Source of the DNA: CAVQOB01 sp963714325
GTDB lineage: Bacteria; Pseudomonadota; Alphaproteobacteria; Rhizobiales; Hyphomicrobiaceae
Direction: 5' to 3'
NCBI GenBank assembly: GCA_963714325.1
Contig: CAVQOB010000003.1
Location: 310,001 to 374,000, forward strand
Length of the DNA: 64,000 nt
Under the pieces are notes generated by a model. That model saw nothing but the letters and a program-made list of their open reading frames with translations. It did no database searches and was not told where the DNA came from. This document shows, one piece after another, positions 18,300-25,893 of the stretch (position 1 is the stretch's first letter; every line of letters starts with the position of its first letter). A program made the translations under genes and the position numbers.

Positions 18300-19586
18300 T
18301 TACCGGAGCGTGAAGAGCGAAATCGAAGGAATAAAGCCGATCAGGGTTGAAACAATGATCATGGCCAAGACGAAGGGCAGGGCCTCGCGGGCGATGGCCG
18401 TGACGGGTGTTCGCGTCAGGCCGCTCATGACGAAGAGATTGAGACCGAAGGGCGGCGTTATGAAGCCGAGCCCGAGGGTGGTGATCATGAAGACGCAGAA
18501 GTGGATGGGGTCCATGCCGATCTGCCTGGCGAGCGGCAGCATGAGCGGGCCGAGGACGACGATGTTCGGGCCGGTTTCCATAAAGCAACCGGCGACGACC
18601 CAGATCATGAGCATCATGATGATGACAGCGGATTTCTGATCGACGAGGGGAATCGAGCCGGCGAAGGTCATCATGCTGGCGACGAATTTCTGCGGCACGT
18701 CGACGACAGTCAAGGCTTGAGCGAAAAGGAGGGCGACGGCAATGATCGGCAGGACGACGCCGCAGACGCGGGCCGAGGCGCCGAGCATGGCGGGGAAATC
18801 GGCGAGCGTGATCTGCTTCTGGATCATGCCGATGACGAGGGCGACGAAGGCGGCGACTGCGGCGGATTCGGTTGGTGTGAAAATGCCGGAATAGATGCCG
18901 CCGAGGATGATGAAGGGAATAAGCAAGGCCCACTTGGCGTCGGCCAGCGATATCAGCCAGCGCGTCAAGGAGAAGCGGCCAGTGGTTTTTTCATAGCCGC
19001 GCAGGCGGTTCATGATGGCGTTGGTGATCATGACGGCGGCGAGGATCATGACGCCGGGAACGAAGGCTGCCTGGAACAGTGTCGATGACGAGATGCCCAA
19101 AACCAGGCCGATGATGATGTAGGCAATCGAGGGCGGGATGAGAATGCCGGTGCAGGCGCCTGATGCGACCAGGGCACAGGCGTAGGCCTTGGGATATCCC
19201 TTCTCCTGCAGCTTATCCATGGTGATGCGGCCGATGGCGGCGGCGTCGGCGGCGTCGGAACCGGAGATGCAGGCGAACAGCCCGCAGCCCATGACGGTGG
19301 CGGTGCCGAAGCCCGAGCGGAATGAGCCGAAACTCGACTCAGCGAAGTTGAGCAGCCGGACAGCGAGGCCGGAGCGGACCATGACGTCGCCGGTCAACAC
19401 GAAAAGGGGAATGGCAATGAGCGCGAAGCTGTCGACGCCGTCGAAGAGCGCTTCGCCGATCAACTGCATCGGCATGACGCCGGTCGACCAGAGGAGCGCC
19501 GCCGTCGCGAGGCCGAGGCTGATCCAGAAGGGAATGCCGATCATGACGAGGACGACGGCGAGGAGGATGGAAAGAGTGATGGCCAT
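18300..19586 (-). CDS. TRAP transporter large permease (DctM type)
   Basis: 428 residues, polytopic, about 12 hydrophobic segments. DctM hallmarks are FALIAIPLFVLTGDVMVRSG, GCGLFACISGSDAADAAAIG, SGACTGILIPPSIAYIIIGL, GGIYSGIFTPTESAAVAAF and FITPPFGLNLFVMSGL. It is the ion-driven translocation subunit of a tripartite ATP-independent transporter. It sits between the MFS-like carrier (2-bp gap) and the HpsN-like dehydrogenase (7-bp gap), so all are almost certainly co-transcribed. Confidence 0.96.
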   Translation of the reverse strand: MAITLSILLAVVLVMIGIPFWISLGLATAALLWSTGVMPMQLIGEALFDGVDSFALIAIPLFVLTGDVMVRSGLAVRLLNFAESSFGSFRSGFGTATVMGCGLFACISGSDAADAAAIGRITMDKLQEKGYPKAYACALVASGACTGILIPPSIAYIIIGLVLGISSSTLFQAAFVPGVMILAAVMITNAIMNRLRGYEKTTGRFSLTRWLISLADAKWALLIPFIILGGIYSGIFTPTESAAVAAFVALVIGMIQKQITLADFPAMLGASARVCGVVLPIIAVALLFAQALTVVDVPQKFVASMMTFAGSIPLVDQKSAVIIMMLMIWVVAGCFMETGPNIVVLGPLMLPLARQIGMDPIHFCVFMITTLGLGFITPPFGLNLFVMSGLTRTPVTAIAREALPFVLAMIIVSTLIGFIPSISLFTLR

Positions 19587-19588
19587 GA

Positions 19589-20893
19589 TCAGTGTTTGTC
19601 CGCACGATTGTCGTGATTTTCAAAGCGGCGTGCCAGATCGAAACTCAACCAGCACCAGATCGCAGCCAGCGGCAGCGTTACGGTCGCAAGACCGCCGGCG
19701 CCGAGCCCAAGAGTCTTGCCGAGCCAGTCAAAATAGTATCCCGAAGCGGCGTCGCCACCGCGATAGACGACGGTGTCGACGAAGTTCTGCGCCTTGTACT
19801 TGTCGTCGGCATCGGCCGCCGTCCACAGCACCTTGACGCCGGGCGAAGAAAACGAAAAATGGAGTGCGCGCTCGATGACGACGACGGCGATGATCACCGC
19901 GAGTGTCGGGGCGACGGCCAGCGCCACGAAGCCGAGCATGGCCGCGATCGGCAGTGATGCAGTGGTGAGCCCGAGGCCAAATCTCTCGATCACTTTGGCG
20001 GTGCCGAAGATCTGGGCGGCGATGGTGAGGGCGCTGACCGCCAGGTCCATGCGGGCGAACAGTTGGACGCGGGCGGCGCGCTCGGTGACGGCCGCGCCGA
20101 CGATGCGGGCCTGCTCGAAATAGAAGTAGGTCGAGATCAGATTGGCGAGCAGGATCCAGAACGCGATGCGGAAGAGATAGGGATGGTTCCAGGTGCGGCG
20201 TGCGCCATCGAGGATGCTCGACCATGTCACGGCCTGTTCGCGGGTGTCGACAGCGTCGGCGCTGAGCGCCGGCAAAGTGGCAGCGACGGCGAGTGCCAGA
20301 CCAAGAAACAACAAGGCGACCAGCAGCAGATTGTTCGGACCAATCACTTGTACGAAGGTCTGCGCGATCAAGGGGCCAGTCAGTGCGCCGATTGTGCCGC
20401 CGGCAGCGATGACGCCATAGAGACGTTTTGCCTGTTCGCCGTGCCAGGATGCGGCCATGACCGACCAGAACAAGGAAACGACGAAGAGATTGAAAACGCT
20501 GACCCAGACGAAAAAACTCATGGCCATGAAGCGGCTGGGATGACCGCCGAGCGTCGCCCAAAAAATTGCGAGATGCGTCATGAAGAAGAGATAGACGATC
20601 GGCACGACGTGGCGCTTGGGGAAGCGGGATACGACCCAACCAAAGATCGGAACGGCAGCCAACATCACAAGGAAGACGATCACGAAGACGGACTTCAGGG
20701 CGTCCTTGTCGGTGTCGGTCAACATCGTGCCGAGCTCTTCGCGCATCGGACGAACGATGTAGTAGGCCGTCAATACGGCAAAGAACGTCGCGAACGATGC
20801 CAGCAGGGCCCGCACCTCGGTGGGGCGGACGCTGGTTGCCTGCATGGCAAGGCGTTCAAGCGGCCTCAGCAAAGCCATGGCGGCGGCGGTCAT
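19589..20893 (-). CDS. MFS/Tlc-like (NTP exchanger-related) carrier embedded in the TRAP operon
   Basis: 434 residues from ATG 20893 (MTAAAMALLRPLERLAMQAT). About 12 membrane segments. The first helices read FATFFAVLTAYYIVRPMREE followed by LKSVFVIVFLVMLAAVPIFG, a signature I associate with MFS proteins annotated as NTP/NTP exchange-like transporters rather than TRAP components. Later segments include GVIAAGGTIGALTGPLIAQ and a C-terminal region with DKYKAQNFVDTVVYRGGDA. It lies between dctQ (4-bp gap) and dctM (2-bp gap), which are normally adjacent or fused. Substrate unknown; it could export a product of the pathway or be a second importer. Confidence 0.8.
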   Translation of the reverse strand: MTAAAMALLRPLERLAMQATSVRPTEVRALLASFATFFAVLTAYYIVRPMREELGTMLTDTDKDALKSVFVIVFLVMLAAVPIFGWVVSRFPKRHVVPIVYLFFMTHLAIFWATLGGHPSRFMAMSFFVWVSVFNLFVVSLFWSVMAASWHGEQAKRLYGVIAAGGTIGALTGPLIAQTFVQVIGPNNLLLVALLFLGLALAVAATLPALSADAVDTREQAVTWSSILDGARRTWNHPYLFRIAFWILLANLISTYFYFEQARIVGAAVTERAARVQLFARMDLAVSALTIAAQIFGTAKVIERFGLGLTTASLPIAAMLGFVALAVAPTLAVIIAVVVIERALHFSFSSPGVKVLWTAADADDKYKAQNFVDTVVYRGGDAASGYYFDWLGKTLGLGAGGLATVTLPLAAIWCWLSFDLARRFENHDNRADKH

Positions 20894-20897
20894 GGGC

Positions 20898-21416
20898 TCA
20901 TTCCTCGAACAGGGCCTTGCCCTTGTAGACGGGGCGGCCGGCGCGCATGTCGGTGATGTCGCGCTGCATGGCCTGGATCGAGCGGATGATGATGAGGCCG
21001 AAACCAAGGGGGACGGCGGCTTCGGCCCAGATTTTCGAGACGCGCAAGACGGGCGTCGCGCCGCCGTACTGCCAGAGTGTGCCAATGGTGTGCATCGAAA
21101 AACGCAAGGCAATGATCGCGAAGATGATGGTCGCGATTTCACCGGCGAGATAGATATAGCCGTGTAGGCGCTCGGGCAATCTGTTGAGCAGGATGTCGAA
21201 GCGGATGTGGGCGCGTTCCTTCACGGCGTAGGCGGCGCCGATCCAGCCGAGATAGATGAAGGCGTACTGGGCTGTTTCCTGACTCCAGGCGGCGGAGTAG
21301 TTGATGATGAAACGGCGGGCGACGTCCTGGATGATGACGGCACAGCAGAAGACATAGCAGATCAGCATCAAGTAGCGTTCGAGGTTGCGATCGAGATCGT
21401 TGAGAACGCGCTTCAT
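20898..21416 (-). CDS. TRAP transporter small permease (DctQ type)
   Basis: 172 residues with four membrane segments: YLMLICYVFCCAVIIQDVAR, the conserved SWSQETAQYAFIYLGWIGAA-like stretch including ERAHIRFDILLNRLP, IATIIFAIIALRFSMHT, and the final AAVPLGFGLIIIRSIQAM. It pairs with DctM in the inner membrane. Its start overlaps the stop of the 75-residue membrane protein by 4 bp (ATGA), indicating translational coupling. It ends 4 bp before the MFS-like gene. Confidence 0.94.
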   Translation of the reverse strand: MKRVLNDLDRNLERYLMLICYVFCCAVIIQDVARRFIINYSAAWSQETAQYAFIYLGWIGAAYAVKERAHIRFDILLNRLPERLHGYIYLAGEIATIIFAIIALRFSMHTIGTLWQYGGATPVLRVSKIWAEAAVPLGFGLIIIRSIQAMQRDITDMRAGRPVYKGKALFEE

Positions 21417-21640
21417 TCTTTAAGTCCTAAGTCTTGTTTGGCTCGATCGTTCTTTGCGTCTTCAATGAAGACTTGGATCGCGAAGGCGAGGATTGCGGCG
21501 AAGAACAGCCCGAACTCGCCGGTTTCGCTGAGTTGGATGGGCGGTGGACCAATGATTTTCGCGAACTTGGCCCAGAGGATGTAGCTGGTGTAAGCCAGCA
21601 TCAGGGCGAATGAGATCAGAAGCCAGGATTTGCCGCGCAT
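21413..21640 (-). CDS. Small two-span membrane protein of the TRAP operon
   Basis: 75 residues: MRGKSWLLISFALMLAYTSY is helix 1, a short loop GPPPIQLSETGEF follows, and FFAAILAFAIQVFIEDAKND is helix 2, with a charged tail. It overlaps dctQ by 4 bp and lies between dctP and dctQ, so it is a genuine operon member. I do not know a named family. A position between binding protein and small permease suggests an accessory subunit of the transporter. Confidence 0.7.
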   Translation of the reverse strand: MRGKSWLLISFALMLAYTSYILWAKFAKIIGPPPIQLSETGEFGLFFAAILAFAIQVFIEDAKNDRAKQDLGLKE

Positions 21641-21742
21641 GGGCGATCGCTTTCAAACACAAAAAGTACCGCGTCGCCGTGAGCAGGCCATGCTGCTGCG
21701 TGCAGCCGTGCTGGTCGTTTGGGGCAACGGCGCCATGGCGCT

Positions 21743-21784
21743 CGCGACCCAACATTTCACGAGCGGCGGCGATGTTGGGTCGCG
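21743..21784 (-). promoter_or_regulatory. Intercistronic hairpin between dctP and the small membrane gene
   Basis: A perfect 13-bp inverted repeat (21743-21755 and 21772-21784, CGCGACCCAACAT and its complement) with a 16-nt loop lies in the 177-bp gap downstream of dctP. No T-tract follows in the reading direction, so it looks like an mRNA-stabilising or attenuating hairpin rather than a full terminator. Such hairpins commonly give higher binding-protein than permease expression. Confidence 0.6.
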
Positions 21785-21817
21785 CGCATGCCTGACCCAA
21801 CGACGCCACGATCGCCT

Positions 21818-22963
21818 TTACATATCGGTGACGGTGATGGAACCCTTGGTGTTGGCAGCCTTCTTGTATTTCTCGAAGCTGTCGAGGGAGCCAGCCAGTT
21901 TCACCTTGAACTCATTCCACTCGGTCTTCTGCTCGCCGCAGGCGTCGACCCACTGCTTGTATTCGGCTGGGTTCAACTGATGGAAGGCGCAACCGTTAGC
22001 GGCCATGATCTTCATCGATTCTTTGCGTGCGTTTTCGATCTGCGCGAAGGTCTCGATCTGGGTTTTCGCGGAGGCGTCGTCGAAGGCTTTGCGCTGGCCG
22101 TCACTTAGCGACTTGTACCAGCCAGCGTTGCAGGCAAACATCTGCGCGTCGGGCACCGTTTTGACAAAGGTGACGTTGCCGAGAATGTCGTGGAAGCCGA
22201 ACGTCGCGAGCGCGGTGATGGCAGGATCGAGGCCGTCGGCGACTCCCTGCTTGATGGCGGCGGCGGTTTCACCCCAGGCGACGACGGTGGGGTTGGCCCC
22301 GGCGAGCTTATAGATCTGCTGGAGCATGGCGGAAGGCGGAACGCGCATCTTCATGCCGACCATGTCGGCCGGTGTCTTGATCGCCTTGAAGCCCTTGCGG
22401 GTGGCGATCGTGCGGGGATCGACGGTGTAATAGAACATGGGCTGATAGCCCTTTTCCACGACCTTCGGCGTGATCTCGTCGTTCCAGGCGGGCGAGGTCA
22501 CGAGGTTGGCGAATTTCTGGTTCTCGCCGCACCAGTATGGAATGTTGATGATGTCGACGACGGGGGTGAAGGGCGAGAAGTTGGACAGTGAAACGGCGCC
22601 GCCGGAGATGGTGCCGGACTGGATCTTCTGGGCGAGGGCGGCGCCAATGCCGAGTGCGCCAGCAGGAAAGAGTTTGACGAAGATTTCGCCCTTCGAGCCG
22701 GTCTCGACGTTCTCTTTGAACTTCGCCTGCATGACGGGATATTTGACGTAGTCCTCGAGCTTGTACTCGGTCGCAAACTGCATTTTGACTTTGGCGTCGG
22801 CTTCCTTCTTGGTCTCGTCGGCGGCCAGTTGAGCCAGGGCCGTATTGTCGAACAGCAGGCCGGATGTGGCTGCGACGGCGGCAACGGAAAAGCCGTAGCG
22901 CGCCGATGTCGCTAGAAACTTGCGCCGCTCGATGGAGATGGGGATGTCGACTGTGCTGGTCAT
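21818..22963 (-). CDS. TRAP transporter substrate-binding protein (DctP type)
   Basis: 381 residues. The twin-arginine start SIERRKFLATSARYGFSVAA suggests Tat export. The mature domain shows the DctP pattern: LFPAGALGIGAALAQKIQSG, FKAIKTPADMVGMKMRVPPS, NPTVVAWGETAAAIKQGVAD (the conserved P-x-x-W-x-E and Q-G-V-x-D-G region) and FVKTVPDAQMFACNAGWYKS. It is first in the operon and would deliver substrate from periplasm to the DctQM permease. Ligand not deducible; the HpsN-type enzyme downstream suggests a C3 sulfonate or similar polyol acid. Confidence 0.95.
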   Translation of the reverse strand: MTSTVDIPISIERRKFLATSARYGFSVAAVAATSGLLFDNTALAQLAADETKKEADAKVKMQFATEYKLEDYVKYPVMQAKFKENVETGSKGEIFVKLFPAGALGIGAALAQKIQSGTISGGAVSLSNFSPFTPVVDIINIPYWCGENQKFANLVTSPAWNDEITPKVVEKGYQPMFYYTVDPRTIATRKGFKAIKTPADMVGMKMRVPPSAMLQQIYKLAGANPTVVAWGETAAAIKQGVADGLDPAITALATFGFHDILGNVTFVKTVPDAQMFACNAGWYKSLSDGQRKAFDDASAKTQIETFAQIENARKESMKIMAANGCAFHQLNPAEYKQWVDACGEQKTEWNEFKVKLAGSLDSFEKYKKAANTKGSITVTDM

Positions 22964-23110
22964 AGGGGTTTCCTCCGCGCGTTATTCTTATAGAAGACTT
23001 GCCCGACCCTAGCTGTTGGCTTGGGGCTTTGCCAAGTGGATTCGCGCCGGTCCGGCGGAATTAGGAACGCGATTGCAGCGCCGCGATGACGCTCGCTTGG
23101 GGCAGGCTGC

Positions 23111-24043
23111 TCAGGCTTTGCGCTCGGCCATGAAGCGCGCGGCGTCACGCAGGCCATCCGCCTTGCGGCCGTAAGGTGCCAGAGCTAGCAGCGCGGCGTC
23201 GATGGTCAATGCGAGTTGGGTGCGGGTTGCCTTGATGCCCGCTTGATTGATCAGCGTCGCCTTGTTGGCGCTCGCATCCTTGGCGACGGCTTTGCCGACG
23301 ATTTTGACATCGCCTTCGGCGTCGAGCAGGTCATCGGAGATCTGGAAGGCCAAACCCAGTTGCTCACCGAATGTTGCGAGTGCCTGGTCATCGGATAGTG
23401 GCCGGTCGGCGAGAATCGGGCCGGCCATGCAGGCAAAGCGGATCAACGCGCCGGTTTTCATGGCTTGCAGTGTTTTGATGTGGCCTGGGGTTGGCGATGT
23501 TTTGGTGGAGCGGCGTTGCGCGTCGAGGTCAAGCTGCTGGCCGCCGACCATGCCAGCGCGACCTGCAGCGCGGGCAAGGGCGTGGATGAGTTCGATCTGG
23601 ATGCGTGGCGCGACGCGTTGTGTTGGATGGGCGATGATTTCGAAGGCGAGTGTCAGCAGGGCGTCGCCAGCGAGGATGGCGGTATATTCATCGTAGGCTT
23701 TCCATACGGTTGGCTTGCTGCGGCGCAATGCGTCGTTGTCCATAGCGGGTAGATCGTCGTGGACCAGCGAATAGCAATGGACGCACTCGAGGGCGGCGGC
23801 GACTTCGATGGCGGTGTCAGGATCGATATCGAACAGGCGAGCGCTTTCCAAAACCAAGAATGGACGGAAGCGTTTGCCGCCACCGAGGACGGCGTGGCGC
23901 ATGGCGTCAGCGAGGCGTGGTGGTCCTTTGTCGGCTGATGGGATGGCCGTCGGCCGGTGGCGTTTTCCATTCGTGCCAAGCCAATGCTCGAGGCGAGCCT
24001 CGGTCAATGTGGCCGCGTCCGCAAGCTGGCGCTGAAAGTCCAT
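23111..24043 (-). CDS. ispA: Polyprenyl (farnesyl/geranylgeranyl) diphosphate synthase
   Basis: 310 residues, trans-isoprenyl diphosphate synthase. The features are GGGKRFRPFLVLES, the first aspartate-rich motif in YSLVHDDLPAMDND (DDLPAMD), KTGALIRFACM, and the second motif FQISDDLLDAEGD (DDLLD). It condenses IPP with allylic diphosphates. The DDxxMD spacing and short length fit IspA (FPP synthase), though C20 product cannot be excluded. An insertion of about 20 residues (GTNGKRHRPTAIPSADKGPP) precedes the core. It faces rpmF across a 694-bp intergenic gap. Confidence 0.93.
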   Translation of the reverse strand: MDFQRQLADAATLTEARLEHWLGTNGKRHRPTAIPSADKGPPRLADAMRHAVLGGGKRFRPFLVLESARLFDIDPDTAIEVAAALECVHCYSLVHDDLPAMDNDALRRSKPTVWKAYDEYTAILAGDALLTLAFEIIAHPTQRVAPRIQIELIHALARAAGRAGMVGGQQLDLDAQRRSTKTSPTPGHIKTLQAMKTGALIRFACMAGPILADRPLSDDQALATFGEQLGLAFQISDDLLDAEGDVKIVGKAVAKDASANKATLINQAGIKATRTQLALTIDAALLALAPYGRKADGLRDAARFMAERKA

Positions 24044-24737
24044 GGGGTCTCGTTCCTGCCTGCGTCATGGATGACCGTAACCGCGACAAATGCAAAGGCC
24101 ATTTTGGCGAGGGGTGGTGGCCGGGTTGCGACGTGGCACCGAGTGGAGTGATCAATGTTCAGTAAGGCAGTTGGTGCGGGGAGTGGCCAGGATTTCAATA
24201 TTTCAACCGGAGATCGTCGGTCGCAATCTAGGATAGCGATTGCCGGGCCAGATAAGGCCGCCTGATAGGTTTGTAGGATTGTTGGCTACCCCCCTAGCCT
24301 AGCTCATGATTGAGCGCTGTAAAGTGCCTCTAAAGCGCGCTGTCGCGATTAACTGTGTTTGCCCTGTTAGACGGCACTTGCGGCGACTTCTACGGCAATG
24401 CGAGTGGCATGGCATCAGCAATCTTGCTCGTTGGGTTCGGTCGACTGGCGCTGATGCATCTTGGCCATCGGTGACAGTCGTCGACAATTTCATCCGCGCG
24501 ATCATGTCGGCGTGTGCTCGGCAGCTGACAAATCACAGGCAGGGGGCACGCGGGGTTAGTACTGGTCATCGCCACCGATTGCGGTTATAAGCGCCGCCAT
24601 TGCGATCTGGCCTCGTCCTGCAATGGGACGCGGCGTGAGTTTCGCGAACCCATTCGGAACCCTTTCCGACGCATTCGATGCTTGGTGCTGATGGCTGAGC
24701 AGTCTGGGTGGTCGTTGCCTGTTTCTGGAGACTTGAT
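24044..24737. other. 694-bp intergenic region between ispA and rpmF
   Basis: Divergent region containing the promoters of both genes. I saw no convincing protein gene, tRNA or repeat on either strand. In some relatives a monofunctional transglycosylase gene (mtgA) lies next to rpmF; none of its motifs is visible here. TATAAG at 24585 might be part of the rpmF promoter, but no matching -35 box is clear. Confidence 0.4.
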
Positions 24738-24926
24738 ATGGCCGTTCCTCGTAAGAAAGTGTCGCGCATGAAGCGTGGTACCCGCCGTTCCGCTGATGCA
24801 CTGACGGCGCCGATGTACGTTGAAGACAAGGAGTTGGGCGACCTGCGCCGGCCGCATCACATCGATCTGAAGTCCGGCAAGTATCGCGGCCGTCAAATCC
24901 TGCCGCCGAAAGTTGATCTGGATTGA
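24738..24926 (+). CDS. rpmF: 50S ribosomal protein L32
   Basis: 62 residues: MAVPRKKVSRMKRGTRRSAD, then alphaproteobacterial-type TAPMYVEDKELGDLRRPHHI and ending KYRGRQILPPKVDLD. The zinc-binding cysteines of some L32 proteins are absent, as usual in this group. GGAGA stands just before the ATG. Monocistronic as far as can be seen. Confidence 0.97.
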   Translation: MAVPRKKVSRMKRGTRRSADALTAPMYVEDKELGDLRRPHHIDLKSGKYRGRQILPPKVDLD

Positions 24927-25122
24927 ACGTGCTGGCGCGGCCTTGGTGGCTCTGCGGCGGGTGTTGCAGTTGTTTGCTTCGCGTTCCTTTGACAAAAAGT
25001 TCGAACGGGCAGTGCCCGCGGCATATCGTGCGGCGTTGGCGTTAGGACCGATCAGCAACACAATTCTCAGCCAGAGTACTCAGCTGACGCTGTATTCCAG
25101 GCTGTGCAACGGGAGGACTAGC

Positions 25123-25539
25123 ATGTCGATTCTCATCATTCCGCTGATGATCATTCCCTTCATTCTGTACAACGTGATCGCGCTGATGGGCGGTGGCGGG
25201 GCGGTGGACGAAGTCTTCCGGCGCGTGTTGTTCAAGCTGCCGATGATGAACAACCCCAACGGCTGGAGTTTCTCGTGGGGCGATCTGATCATCCTGGTGA
25301 CGATGGTCACACTGTTCATCGAGCTGATCAAATCGTCGGGTTCGTCCAAATCCTCGATGATCGATCATGGACTGTCGATGGTGGTGTTTATCGCCTGCTT
25401 AATCCAGTTCATCATCACGCCGACCGCGCAGACGTCGGTCTTCTTCTTTGTCATGACCGCCGCGCTGATCGATGTGGTGGCCGGATTCATGATCGGCATC
25501 CGGACGGCGCGGCGCGATCTCAATATCGGCACTGAATAA
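25123..25539 (+). CDS. Conserved multi-span inner-membrane protein of unknown function
   Basis: 138 residues from ATG 25123, preceded by GGGAGGA. Four hydrophobic segments: MSILIIPLMIIPFILYNVIA, WGDLIILVTMVTLFIELIKS, GLSMVVFIACLIQFIITPTA and VFFFVMTAALIDVVAGFMIG, with a basic C-terminus RTARRDLNIGTE. No catalytic motif. I do not recognise a named family. It stands 196 bp after rpmF and before the terminator at 25682. Confidence 0.75.
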   Translation: MSILIIPLMIIPFILYNVIALMGGGGAVDEVFRRVLFKLPMMNNPNGWSFSWGDLIILVTMVTLFIELIKSSGSSKSSMIDHGLSMVVFIACLIQFIITPTAQTSVFFFVMTAALIDVVAGFMIGIRTARRDLNIGTE

Positions 25540-25681
25540 GCACTTTCGCGGCGCTTCGGATGCCTACGTCGTTTCAGTGACGTGCCTGCGGCATGGTGCA
25601 TCCGCGCTTATAACAGCCGCATGGCGTCGGACCGTCGTGCGGAGGTCAATCACCGGTCGACAGGTCGATTGGAGTTCCATT

Positions 25682-25711
25682 AAGCGGCTGGCGAAAGCGG
25701 GCCGCTTTTTT
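25682..25711 (+). terminator. Rho-independent terminator
   Basis: A 7-bp perfect stem AAGCGGC (25682-25688) and GCCGCTT (25701-25707) ends in six T residues. It lies 143 bp after the membrane-protein stop codon, so it may end that transcript or a small RNA encoded in 25560-25711. The rest of 25540-25893 shows no gene. Confidence 0.75.
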
Positions 25712-25893
25712 CGTGTTTTGGTGATGCCGAGCGCGCGGATAACGCGTCGCGACGCGTGCGCTGAACGGGCATGGTTCAAGAGTTGTTAGCACTTTAGACG
25801 TAGTTTGTTGATTGATGGAAACAGTGAGTTGCATCTGCTGCAGCCGCCGTGTGTTTTGTTGGCAGAGCATTTGTTGGCAGGCTTTATGTTGGT

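Noticed and set aside
19589..21142. 517-residue version of the MFS-like carrier with a start at 21142
   Set aside because: The extra 83 residues are Ser/Pro/Arg-rich antisense-type sequence overlapping dctQ; ATG 20893 fits the gene spacing and the family.
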